Assembly: GCF_024359525.1 (NCBI RefSeq)
Contig: NZ_JAKZEU010000001.1
Coordinates: forward strand, 620,001 to 684,000
Direction: 5' to 3'
Length of the DNA: 64,000 nt
Source of the DNA: Paracoccus albicereus
GTDB lineage: Bacteria; Pseudomonadota; Alphaproteobacteria; Rhodobacterales; Rhodobacteraceae
Made by a program: the position numbers and the translations under genes. Shown here piece after piece: positions 54,461 through 63,074 of the stretch. Numbering within the stretch: the first letter of the stretch is position 1; each line of letters starts with the position of its first letter. A model generated the notes under the pieces. It made no database searches, had not been told where the DNA came from, and worked only from the letters and a program-made list of their open reading frames with translations.

Positions 54461-55917
54461 TGGGTCTCCGTCATCGCAGGATTTTCTGCAGCGGGTTCGG
54501 CGGGGGCGTCGGCTGCGGCCGGCAGGGGCGCCACCTCGACGTCAGGCAAAGCAGGCGCTGACGCGGTGTCGGGTCCCGCCTGATCCTCGGGCAGAAGCCA
54601 GCCGGTCACGGTCGCCCGCGACGACAGGACGTCACGCGCAGCCTCCGTCACCTCTTCGGCGGTGACATCGCGCAGGATATCAGGCCAGTCGTTCACATCC
54701 TCGATCGTCAGGCCCGTCGCCAGGCCCTGGCCGTAATCGTAGGCCCGGCCATGCGCCGAATCGCGTGCGTAGATCTGCGCCGCGCTGATCTGGGTCTTGA
54801 TCCGATCCAGATCCTCGGCATTGGGGCCTGTTTCGACGAAGTCGGCCAGAACGGCGTCGAATTCAGCCTCGGCCTCTTCGATGTTGCGACCGGGCGGCGG
54901 TACAAGGCTTAGCGTGAAGGTCGTGGGGTCCACCGACAAACCGTCGTAGCGGGCGCCGACCCACAGCGCCTTGCCTGTCTGCGCAAGTTGACGGCCAAGA
55001 ACCGAGGTCTGGCTGTCGCCGCCCAGCAACTCGGCCAGCACGGTCAGCGCCGCAGCTTTCTTCTGGTCGCCGGGATTGCGTTCGGGGGCGAGGATCGTGC
55101 GCATCATCACGGGCTGGGCAACGCGTGGATCGCTCATCTGCATCCGGCGGGGCGAGCGCTGGTCGGGTTCCTGTGGCCTGACGCGCGGCGCGATGTCGCC
55201 ATGCGCGGGGATCGGACCGTAATACTGCTCAGCCAGTTCACGCGCGCGTTCCGGTGTCACGTCACCGGCCAGGATCAGGATCGCGCGGTCCGGGCTGTAA
55301 TAATCCTCGTACCACTTGACCGCATCCTCGCGCGTCAGGCCCATCATTTCGGACCGCCAACCGATCACCGGGCGGCCGTAGGGATGGTTGTAGTACTGAA
55401 CCGCGCTGGCTTCTTCGGCGAACAGCGCACGGGGATCGCTGTCGGTGCGCTGCGCGCGTTCCTCAAGCACGACCTGCCGCTCGGCCTGCCAGTCATCCTC
55501 TCCGATCTGAAGATTGGCCATCCGGTCCGCCTCCATCTCCATGATGAGAGGCAGACGATCCGAGGCGATGCGCTGGAAATACGCGGTGTAGTCGTAGCTG
55601 GTGAACGCGTTGTCCATCCCGCCATTGCGGGTCACTGTCTTGGACAGCTCACCCGGCTCCATCGTGTCGGTGCCCTTGAACATCAGGTGTTCAAGATAGT
55701 GGGCCAGGCCGGTCTTGCCCGGCACCTCATCGGCCGAGCCGATCTTGTACCAGACCATCTGCACGACCACCGGGGCGCGGTGATCCTCGATCACCACGGT
55801 TTCCAGACCGTTTGGCAAGGTGAAGTGACTGATCCCCTCGGGCATCTCGGCCAGTGCCGGTGCGACGAAGACGGGGGAAAGTGCCAGCGACAGGGCAAGG
55901 CTCAGACGGCGCATCAT
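54457..55917 (-). CDS. M16 (pitrilysin) family metallopeptidase, catalytic subunit
   Basis: 486 residues: signal peptide (1-23), zinc motif HYLEH at 73-77 with the distal Glu in ERQVVLEERAQR, and an R..Y pair in a later segment. It is a periplasmic zinc peptidase of the processing-peptidase class; substrates unknown. GAGGACA precedes two in-frame ATGs (55917 and 55914); 55926 is a third option. The low-complexity C-terminal tail is Ala/Pro/Glu-rich. Confidence 0.92.
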   Translation of the reverse strand: MMRRLSLALSLALSPVFVAPALAEMPEGISHFTLPNGLETVVIEDHRAPVVVQMVWYKIGSADEVPGKTGLAHYLEHLMFKGTDTMEPGELSKTVTRNGGMDNAFTSYDYTAYFQRIASDRLPLIMEMEADRMANLQIGEDDWQAERQVVLEERAQRTDSDPRALFAEEASAVQYYNHPYGRPVIGWRSEMMGLTREDAVKWYEDYYSPDRAILILAGDVTPERARELAEQYYGPIPAHGDIAPRVRPQEPDQRSPRRMQMSDPRVAQPVMMRTILAPERNPGDQKKAAALTVLAELLGGDSQTSVLGRQLAQTGKALWVGARYDGLSVDPTTFTLSLVPPPGRNIEEAEAEFDAVLADFVETGPNAEDLDRIKTQISAAQIYARDSAHGRAYDYGQGLATGLTIEDVNDWPDILRDVTAEEVTEAARDVLSSRATVTGWLLPEDQAGPDTASAPALPDVEVAPLPAAADAPAEPAAENPAMTETQ

Positions 55918-56005
55918 TGTCCTCATTCGGTGTCGCCATCGAACGTGGACGCTGCAGACCCGACGCGCAAGCAGGCTCGCAGGAATGTGTGGGTCGCCTT
56001 GGAGG

Positions 56006-56527
56006 TTACTCTTCGGTCTGCGGCGGCGGAGCGGTTGGCGTCCGCGCGCCGGCACGCTGCCAGCGTTCGTTTTCGGCCTGAGCGTCCAGCCTGTAGGTGC
56101 GATAGGCGCGCTGATAGGCAGGCGTCCCCGCCAGTTTCTCCAGCAGGCGCCGGCCGTTGCGCGCGCGGAAGGCCGCATCTGCCTCGGCCAGTTCCTGACG
56201 GATGCCCGGTGAAACGCCGCCACGTCCGGCATAGGTGACCAAGGCGCCGTCGGACGCGCCGATCCCTTGTTGAGCCAACTGTCCGGGATTGCCGCCAAGC
56301 GCCGCGACGGCATCGCCCATCGGGGCGGGATCGGTGATGTTCGTGCCACCCGGCGTCGGCGCCGGCAGCACGTTCAGGTCCGGTGGCAGTTCCAGCGGAC
56401 GCGTGGGGAGGATCGCGAATTCATCCGGCCCGTCGCTGCTGGGGCTGTCGAGATTCATCAGCCGCTGGTCGGTGCTGCAGGCCCCCAACAGCAGGATCGT
56501 CACGGTGATCGGTGCGAAAAGACGCAT
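56006..56527 (-). CDS. DUF3035 lipoprotein
   Basis: 173 residues with lipobox LGAC (Cys17) and the DUF3035 pattern: DEFAILPTRPLELPPDLN near 35-52, the Pro-rich APTPGGTNITDP and a helical C-terminal part (AYQRAYRTYRLDAQAENERWQ) ending in Pro/Thr/Glu. Envelope lipoprotein family of alphaproteobacteria with no known role. It follows lspA by 35 bp, the enzyme that would process it. Confidence 0.88.
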   Translation of the reverse strand: MRLFAPITVTILLLGACSTDQRLMNLDSPSSDGPDEFAILPTRPLELPPDLNVLPAPTPGGTNITDPAPMGDAVAALGGNPGQLAQQGIGASDGALVTYAGRGGVSPGIRQELAEADAAFRARNGRRLLEKLAGTPAYQRAYRTYRLDAQAENERWQRAGARTPTAPPPQTEE

Positions 56528-56562
56528 CGGCAGCCCCTGCCCTTGGTTTCGTTGGGCTCGTT

Positions 56563-57228
56563 CTAACGGCTCTTGGGCGCGTCGTCACGGGTGTTGTCGT
56601 CCACAGGCTTTTCGCCGCCGGCGCCCCCGCCCGCATTGGGCATCAGAACCAGGCCAAGGGCGCCTGCGAAGATCGCGATATCGGCGACGTTGAAGCTGAA
56701 CGGGTTCTGCCAGCCGGGCAGCGACATGTTCAGGAAATCGGCCACCGCGCCATAGAAGATCCGGTCGATCACGTTTCCGATGGCACCCCCGATCAGCAGA
56801 CCGGCAGCGACCCGGCCAAGCTTGCCGGGCCGTCCCCGGCGGAGCCACAGCCAGACCCACAGGCAGACGCCAAGCGCGACGGCGATCAGCACCCACCGCA
56901 TCACGTTCTGGTCCGAGGAGAGCAGGCCGAAATTGACGCCCTGGTTCCACGCCATGCGCAGGTTCAGCCACGGGGGCAAAACGTCGATCGCGCGCAGGCG
57001 ATCAAGTTCCAGCACATGAACGACCCATAGTTTCAGTGCCTGGTCGATCAGGATGATCACGCCCGCGACCCACAGCGTCAGACGCATGTCGGCGCGCGCC
57101 GGTCTGTCGACAGGCTTGGACGGCTTGTGGCGAGGAGTCACGGCAGGGGCGGGCGCCACGGGTTTCTTCGGCGCAGGCGACTTGCGCAGGGGCGGGGGTT
57201 TGCGCCCGATATCCGGTTTCTTGCCCAT
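56563..57228 (-). CDS. lspA: Lipoprotein signal peptidase with N-terminal extension
   Basis: 221 residues, four transmembrane segments. The aspartates of the catalytic dyad are Asp164 (GNVIDRIFYGAVADF) and Asp183 (FNVADIAIF), 19 residues apart as in other LspA. The first 47 residues are an unusual Pro/Lys-rich tail (KPPPLRKSP and similar) that would lie in the cytoplasm. The start at 57228 shares a nucleotide with the purH stop (TGATG); a shorter start at Met48 is possible but lacks this coupling. Confidence 0.92.
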   Translation of the reverse strand: MGKKPDIGRKPPPLRKSPAPKKPVAPAPAVTPRHKPSKPVDRPARADMRLTLWVAGVIILIDQALKLWVVHVLELDRLRAIDVLPPWLNLRMAWNQGVNFGLLSSDQNVMRWVLIAVALGVCLWVWLWLRRGRPGKLGRVAAGLLIGGAIGNVIDRIFYGAVADFLNMSLPGWQNPFSFNVADIAIFAGALGLVLMPNAGGGAGGEKPVDDNTRDDAPKSR

Positions 57229-58811
57229 CAGTGACGGAAATGCCGCTGGCCGGTCAGGACCATCGCCAGACCCAGTCGGTCGGCAGCGGCGATCACCTCG
57301 TCGTCCTTGACCGAACCGCCGGGCTGGATCACCGCCTTGGCTCCGGCCCCTGCCAGCGCCTCGATTCCGTCGGCGAAGGGGAAGAACGCGTCCGAGGCGA
57401 CGGCGGCACCGATCGTCAGCGGCAGCGGCAGGGACAAGGCCTCGGCCATGTCCTGCGACTTGCGCTGGCCGATCCGGGTCGAGTCGACGCGGCTCATCTG
57501 CCCGGCGCCGATGCCCACGGTCGCAAGGTCCTTGGCATAGACGATGGCGTTCGACTTGACGTGCTTGGCCACGCGCCAGGCGAACAGCAGGTCGGCCATT
57601 TCGTCGTCGGTCGGCTGTCGCTTGCTGACAACGCGCAGATCGGCGGCGCTGATCCGGCCGTTGTCGCGATCCTGCACCAGAAAACCACCCGAGACCTGCC
57701 GAAAGACCTGACCGGCAGCCGACGGATCGGGCAGCCCGTCCGTGGTCAGCAGGCGCAGGTTCTTCTTGCCCGCAAAGATCTCGCGCGCCTCGTCGCTGGC
57801 GCCCGGCGCGATGACGACTTCGGTGAAGATTTCTGTGATCGCGCTGGCGGTGTCCGCATCGAGCGACCGGTTCAGCGCGACGATACCCCCGAAGGCCGAG
57901 GTGCGATCACAATCATAAGCCCGGCGATAGGCATCAAGCGCATTGTCGGCGCGAGCCACGCCGCAGGGATTGGCATGCTTGATGATGGCGCAGGCGGCCC
58001 CTTCGGACGGGTCGAATTCGGCGACCAGTTCAAAAGCCGCGTCGGTGTCGTTGATGTTGTTGTAGCTGAGTTCCTTGCCCTGCCACTGTTTCGCGGTCGC
58101 GACACCCTGGCGCGCTTCGCCTGTGGCGTAAAAGGCGGCCGATTGATGCGGGTTCTCGCCGTAGCGCAGGCCTTGCGCCAGCGTTCCGGCAAAAGCACGG
58201 CGGCGCGGCGTGGCCTCGCCGATCGCGCGCGCCATCCAGGTCGAGACTGCGGCGTCGTAGGCGGCCGTGCGCGCATAGGCCGTTTGCGCCAACGTCTGGC
58301 GCAACGCCAACGTCGTGCCGCCCTGGTCCAATGCCTCGCGCAGCGCATCGTAATCCTGGACGTCCACGACGACGGCGACGTGGGCATGGTTCTTCGCCGC
58401 TGCGCGGATCATCGCCGGGCCTCCGATGTCGATGTTTTCGACGCAATCGTCATAGTCTGCGCCCTTCGCCACCGTCTCTTCGAAGGGGTAAAGGTTCACC
58501 ACCAGCAGATCGATCGCGCCGATTCCGTGTTCGTCCATCGCGGCGCGGTGCGCGGGATCGTCGCGCAGGGCCAGCAAGCCGCCATGGACCGCCGGGTGCA
58601 ATGTCTTGACGCGTCCATCCATCATTTCGGGAAAGCCGGTGATTTCGGCGACGTCGATCACGGTCAGGTTCGCGTCGCGCAAGGCTTTCGCGGTCCCGCC
58701 GGTCGACAGGATCTCGATCCCGCGAGAGGCCAGATCGTGACCCAGCTCGATCAGCCCGGTCTTGTCGGAAACGGAAATCAGCGCGCGCTTGATCGGGGTG
58801 ATGGCGGGCAT
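57228..58811 (-). CDS. purH: Bifunctional AICAR transformylase / IMP cyclohydrolase
   Basis: Final two steps of purine synthesis. The 527-residue protein has the N-terminal IMPCH domain (1-200; [38 protein letters not shown]) and the AICARFT domain with [21 protein letters not shown] and the C-terminal [12 protein letters not shown] and [11 protein letters not shown]. The length matches E. coli PurH. Coupled to lspA. Confidence 0.98.
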   Translation of the reverse strand: MPAITPIKRALISVSDKTGLIELGHDLASRGIEILSTGGTAKALRDANLTVIDVAEITGFPEMMDGRVKTLHPAVHGGLLALRDDPAHRAAMDEHGIGAIDLLVVNLYPFEETVAKGADYDDCVENIDIGGPAMIRAAAKNHAHVAVVVDVQDYDALREALDQGGTTLALRQTLAQTAYARTAAYDAAVSTWMARAIGEATPRRRAFAGTLAQGLRYGENPHQSAAFYATGEARQGVATAKQWQGKELSYNNINDTDAAFELVAEFDPSEGAACAIIKHANPCGVARADNALDAYRRAYDCDRTSAFGGIVALNRSLDADTASAITEIFTEVVIAPGASDEAREIFAGKKNLRLLTTDGLPDPSAAGQVFRQVSGGFLVQDRDNGRISAADLRVVSKRQPTDDEMADLLFAWRVAKHVKSNAIVYAKDLATVGIGAGQMSRVDSTRIGQRKSQDMAEALSLPLPLTIGAAVASDAFFPFADGIEALAGAGAKAVIQPGGSVKDDEVIAAADRLGLAMVLTGQRHFRH

Positions 58812-58887
58812 GGCGGGGCCTCGGCTGTGCGGTTCGCGGGCTGACTAGCGTCCGGCGGGCTGAAGGTCCAGCGCGCCGTAAGACAGG

Positions 58888-60189
58888 TCAGGCGGGTTTG
58901 CGCAGGCGTGCGATGAAGAATCCGTCCATCCCTTGCCTGTCCGGCCAATAGTCGGGACGCAACCGCAAGCCATGAAGGGTCCACCACGCGGGATCGACGC
59001 CTTGCATGTCCGGACGCTCGACCACCAGGCCCGGATGGCGGTTCAGAGCTGCGGCAATCTGATCCTCACCCTCGGCAGGCAGCAAAGAGCAGGTGGCATA
59101 GACCAGCCGCCCGCCCGGCGACAGGATTTCCAACGCGCGATCCAGCAGTCGTCCCTGCAATTCGATGATGCTGGCGATTCCTTCGCCATCGCGGATGAAG
59201 GGCAGGTCGGGATGTCTGCGGATGGTGCCGGTCGCCGAACAGGGCGCGTCCAGAAGGATCGCGTCGAGCGAGTGCTCCGGCTGCCATGCCAACGCATCGG
59301 CCGTGATCAGGGTCGCCTGAAGCTGTGTGCGGGCAAGGTTTTCGGCCACACGCTCCATCCGGTCGGCCGAGGAATCCACCGCCGTGACCTGCGCGCCTGC
59401 GGCCGCAAGCTGCATCGTCTTGCCGCCGGGTGCGGCGCACAGATCGACGATCCGCTCGCCCGGTTGCGGTTCGAGCATCCTGACGGCCATCGCCGCCGCA
59501 GCATCCTGAACCCACCAATCGCCCTGATCGTAACCCTGCAGCGCCGAGACCTGGGCGCCCACTGGCATCCGCGCCGAGCCGGTCGGCAGGCTCTCTGCGC
59601 CCTCGGGCGGCGTCGCGCCCGGCTTCAGCGTCAGGTCCAGCGGCGCGCCTGCCTGATGGGCAGCTTCGATCGCCTTGGTTGCTTCGTCGCCCCAGGCGGC
59701 AGCGACAGGCGCACGCAACCAGTCGGGAAGGTGCTGCGGGGGCAGTTCGTCCCAGCCCGGATCACCGGCGGTCTTGCGCAGCACGGCATTGACCATTCCG
59801 GCGGCAGCCCGGCCTTTGGGACCCAGTCCGCGCACGAGATCGACCGCCACGTTGACCGCACCATGCGGTGCCGCGCCCAGGGCGCGCATCTCGACCGTCG
59901 CGAGTCGCAGGATGTCGGCGATGTCCGGACGCGGGCGGCGGTTCGTGTGGCGCGCTATAAGCGCATCGGCGCGGCCCCTGTAGCGCAGCACTTCGGCGGC
60001 GAGGCGCGTGGCTCGCGCGCGTTCACCCGGCGGAAGATGGTCCAGTCGCGGTGCCTGTTCGCCGAGGCTCGCGCCTTCGCGCACACCCGCTAGCAGCGCC
60101 AGCGCGCCTTTGCGCGCGCCGTCCTGTCTGCCGGTCCGGGCGGCACCATCCTGCCGCCGCCGCTTGCCTGTCGTCTCGCCCTTTGCCAA
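58888..60189 (-). CDS. rsmB: 16S rRNA (cytosine(967)-C5)-methyltransferase
   Basis: 433 residues: an N-terminal NusB-like RNA-binding domain (about 25-160) and a SAM-dependent Fmu/NOL1 methyltransferase domain with VDLCAAPGGKTMQLA, DAPCSATGTIRRHPD and YATCSLLPAEGEDQI, where the two Cys (PC and TC) are the catalytic pair. An Arg/Lys-rich tail of about 25 residues precedes the NusB-like domain. It is divergent from the SdhAF4-like gene. Confidence 0.95.
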   Translation of the reverse strand: MAKGETTGKRRRQDGAARTGRQDGARKGALALLAGVREGASLGEQAPRLDHLPPGERARATRLAAEVLRYRGRADALIARHTNRRPRPDIADILRLATVEMRALGAAPHGAVNVAVDLVRGLGPKGRAAAGMVNAVLRKTAGDPGWDELPPQHLPDWLRAPVAAAWGDEATKAIEAAHQAGAPLDLTLKPGATPPEGAESLPTGSARMPVGAQVSALQGYDQGDWWVQDAAAAMAVRMLEPQPGERIVDLCAAPGGKTMQLAAAGAQVTAVDSSADRMERVAENLARTQLQATLITADALAWQPEHSLDAILLDAPCSATGTIRRHPDLPFIRDGEGIASIIELQGRLLDRALEILSPGGRLVYATCSLLPAEGEDQIAAALNRHPGLVVERPDMQGVDPAWWTLHGLRLRPDYWPDRQGMDGFFIARLRKPA

Positions 60190-60243
60190 TTCGTCGCGTC
60201 TCGCCTACATCGGAAGCGTATCCCTTAGGCTGAAAAGGCGCGC

Positions 60244-60441
60244 ATGACCATGGACGACTGCCCCGATCTTCCGCCCGCCGATCTTCCACCCGCTGCCCGC
60301 CGAGCCCTGGCCGAGGCCGAGGAGCGTCGCAGGAAGGCCGCGGCCGAGGCGCCGCCGCCGCGCGAATATGGCGGCCGCGACGGGCCTGAGCCGGTGCGCT
60401 TCGGCGATTATGAAAAGAACGGTCTTGCGGTGGACTTCTGA
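60244..60441 (+). CDS. SDHAF4-like (DUF1674) protein
   Basis: 65 residues. The C-terminal motif YGGRDGPEPVRFGDYEKNGL is the signature of DUF1674/SDHAF4, an assembly factor that assists flavinylation of succinate dehydrogenase SdhA in eukaryotes; bacterial copies are assumed to do the same. The N-terminal half is helical and charged. The stop overlaps the amidase start by 1 nt (TGATG). Confidence 0.92.
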   Translation: MTMDDCPDLPPADLPPAARRALAEAEERRRKAAAEAPPPREYGGRDGPEPVRFGDYEKNGLAVDF

Positions 60442-61775
60442 TGGACTGGTTGAAGGCGGGCGCGGCGGAACAGGGCCGCGCGATCATGGCGGGCGTGCTG
60501 GACCCGCTGGACCAGACCGAGGCCTATCTCGCGGCGGCCGAAGCCAATCCCTACACGGACCGGATCTACGCCCGGCTGACGCCCGATCGCGCGCGGGCCG
60601 AGGCGATCGCGGCGCATGACCGCGCCAAGGCGGGCTTCCGCCGTGGACTTCTGGACGGCGTCGCCCTGTCCTGGAAGGACAATATCGACAGCGCGGGCAT
60701 CGTGACCGAGGCCGGCTCGCAACTTCTGGAAGGTCGGGTGCCAGACCGCGATGCCGCCGTGCTGGCCCATGCGACGGCGCAGGGCGCCGTCTGTCTGGGC
60801 AAGACGCATCTGACAGAACTGGCGTTTTCGGGGCTTGGCCTGAACCCAAAAACCGCGACGGCGCCGAACGCGCTGGATCCCGATCTGGTCGCGGGCGGGT
60901 CCAGCAGCGGGGCCGCCGTGTCGGTGGCCATGGGCCTGGCTGCGGCCGCGATCGGTTCGGATACCGGCGGGTCGATCCGGGTGCCTGCGGCGTGGAACGG
61001 CCTTGTTGGATTCAAGCCGACAACCGAGGCGATCCCGAGCCGTGGGGTGGTGCCGCTGTGCCGTCGCTTCGATGTCGCGGGACCGCTGGCCCGCACAGTC
61101 GAGGATTGTGCCGAAATCATTGCGCTTCTGCGCGGAGAGGCGCGTGCGGTCGACCTGAGCGGAGCCGAAGCGAAAGACCTGCGGCTGATGGTCCTGGATG
61201 GCGCACCCTTTGCGGATGCAGAGGAAGGACCGGTCCAGGCTTTCGAGGATGCGGTGGATCGGTTGGGCCGGGCCGGTGCCACGATCAGTCGTGCGGCGCC
61301 CGATTGCGTCGCCCGTGCGCTGGACCTGTCGCCGACGCTGTTCGCACCCGAGGCCTATGCGATCTGGCGCGAGCAGATCGAGGCGGCACCCGATCTGATG
61401 CATCCACCGATCCTTGCCCGATTCCGTGGCGGCAAGGATGTTTCTGCCCCCGACTACGTTGCCGGTTGGGAGAAGCTGTATCGGCTCAGGGCCGAATGGG
61501 CGGGGATCGTTGCGGGGTTCGACGCGGTGCTGCTGCCCAGCGTCGCGATCCTGCCGCCAGATGCAAAGCGACTGACGACGGACGAGGCCTATTTCACCCA
61601 TGCCAACCTGCTGACCCTGCGCAACACACGGATCGGCAACCTGTTCAACCTGCCGACTGTGACGCTGCCGACGGGTCAGCCGGCCTGCGGGGTGATGGCG
61701 ATGGGTGCGCAGGGGCAGGATCGCCGGATGCTGCGGGTTGCAGCGGCTCTGGAAGCGGGGCTCGCCGCGCGCTGA
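60441..61775 (+). CDS. Amidase signature family amidase
   Basis: 444 residues. Ser-cisSer-Lys triad: Lys in SWKDNIDSAG near 76, the serines in AGGSSSGAAV and GSDTGGSIRVPAAWNG near 150-180. The domain is complete and close to the atzF/AtzE-like or GatA-like amidases, but without the other Gat subunits here it is not a tRNA amidotransferase subunit. Substrate unknown. It is coupled to the SDHAF4-like gene, which is a curious pairing. Confidence 0.92.
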   Translation: MDWLKAGAAEQGRAIMAGVLDPLDQTEAYLAAAEANPYTDRIYARLTPDRARAEAIAAHDRAKAGFRRGLLDGVALSWKDNIDSAGIVTEAGSQLLEGRVPDRDAAVLAHATAQGAVCLGKTHLTELAFSGLGLNPKTATAPNALDPDLVAGGSSSGAAVSVAMGLAAAAIGSDTGGSIRVPAAWNGLVGFKPTTEAIPSRGVVPLCRRFDVAGPLARTVEDCAEIIALLRGEARAVDLSGAEAKDLRLMVLDGAPFADAEEGPVQAFEDAVDRLGRAGATISRAAPDCVARALDLSPTLFAPEAYAIWREQIEAAPDLMHPPILARFRGGKDVSAPDYVAGWEKLYRLRAEWAGIVAGFDAVLLPSVAILPPDAKRLTTDEAYFTHANLLTLRNTRIGNLFNLPTVTLPTGQPACGVMAMGAQGQDRRMLRVAAALEAGLAAR

Positions 61776-61886
61776 GCTTTTCGCGCAAGGCCCCGGCCCG
61801 CACAGGCTTTTTCTGGACGCGGCGGCGGCCATTCGGTAGTTTGGTCGTAACGGGGCGCCAAACGACCCCGACGAGACGAGGCAGAC

Positions 61887-63071
61887 ATGGCAATCCCCGA
61901 GCGGTTTTCGAACCTGCCGGAATACGCGTTTCCGCGCCTGCGGGCGCTGCTTTCCGGCATTCAACCCGGCGCCGATCCGATGGTCCTGACCATCGGCGAG
62001 CCGCGCCATGCGATGCCGGACTTCCTGCAGGATGTGCTGGTTTCGAATCTGTCGGGCTTTGCGAAATACCCGCAGAATGAAGGCAGCGCCGATCTGCTCG
62101 ACGCGATTTCCGCCTGGATCGGTCGCCGACACAAAATCGAAGTAGACCCGTCGCGGATCATGGCGCTGAACGGCTCTCGCGAAGGGTTGTTCAATGCAGC
62201 CCTCGCCCTGTGCCCGGAAACCAAGAACGGCCAGCGTCCCGCAGTGCTGATCCCGAACCCCTTCTATCAGGTCTACGCCGTCGCAGCGGCTGCCGTCGCG
62301 GCCGAGCCGGTGTTCATGCCGACGACCCCGGAAACCGGGCAACTGCCCGACTTCGCGGGGCTGCCTGCCGCCCTTCTGGATAGGACCGCACTGGCCTATC
62401 TGTGTTCACCCGCAAACCCGCAGGGCGCGGTTGCGGACGAGACCTATCTTGAAACCCTGATCACGCTGGCCGAACAGCACGATTTCCTGATCATCTCCGA
62501 CGAATGCTACTCGGAAATCTGGCGTGACGCGCCACCGCCCGGCGCGCTGGCCGTGGCCACGCGGATGGGGCTGCCCGATCGGGTGGTGATGATCAATTCG
62601 TTGTCGAAGCGGTCAAATATGCCGGGATTGCGGTCCGGCTTTGTCGCGGGCGGACCTGAACAGATGCGATTGATCCGGCAGCTTCGCAACTTCGCAGGCG
62701 CGCCGATGCCGCAACCGCTGCAGGCCGTCAGCGCCGCCGCCTGGTCGGACGAGGCGCATGTGCAGGAAAGTCTTGCGCTGTATCAGCAGAAATACGCGAT
62801 CGCCGACCGGATTTTCGGCAATGTTCCGGGTTATCGCGGCCCGGATGGCGGTTTCTTCCTGTGGTTGCCCGTCGAGGACGGCGAGGCTGCGACGCTGAAA
62901 CTGTGGCGCGAGGCTGGAATCCAGGTCCTTCCGGGGGCCTATCTGTCGCGCGAGGTCGATGGCTTCAATCCGGGCGCGGGCTTCATCCGGGTGGCGCTGG
63001 TCGCAACGCCGGACGAAACGGAATCGGCGCTGACCCTGCTGCGCGACACGCTATACGAGACGAGAGGATAG
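61887..63071 (+). CDS. Class I/II pyridoxal-phosphate aminotransferase
   Basis: 394 residues. The PLP lysine is in INSLSKRSNMPGLRSGF near 236, with CSPANPQGAV and IISDECYSEIW providing the PLP-binding Asn and Asp/Tyr. It resembles the succinyldiaminopimelate aminotransferase (DapC) group in alphaproteobacteria, so it may act in lysine/DAP synthesis; other substrates are possible. It precedes ftsK by 3 nt. Confidence 0.88.
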   Translation: MAIPERFSNLPEYAFPRLRALLSGIQPGADPMVLTIGEPRHAMPDFLQDVLVSNLSGFAKYPQNEGSADLLDAISAWIGRRHKIEVDPSRIMALNGSREGLFNAALALCPETKNGQRPAVLIPNPFYQVYAVAAAAVAAEPVFMPTTPETGQLPDFAGLPAALLDRTALAYLCSPANPQGAVADETYLETLITLAEQHDFLIISDECYSEIWRDAPPPGALAVATRMGLPDRVVMINSLSKRSNMPGLRSGFVAGGPEQMRLIRQLRNFAGAPMPQPLQAVSAAAWSDEAHVQESLALYQQKYAIADRIFGNVPGYRGPDGGFFLWLPVEDGEAATLKLWREAGIQVLPGAYLSREVDGFNPGAGFIRVALVATPDETESALTLLRDTLYETRG

Positions 63072-63074
63072 GGC

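Noticed and set aside
57231..58844. Long open frame on the plus strand across purH
   Set aside because: Antisense shadow of purH; composition is Arg/Gly-rich and no motif is seen.
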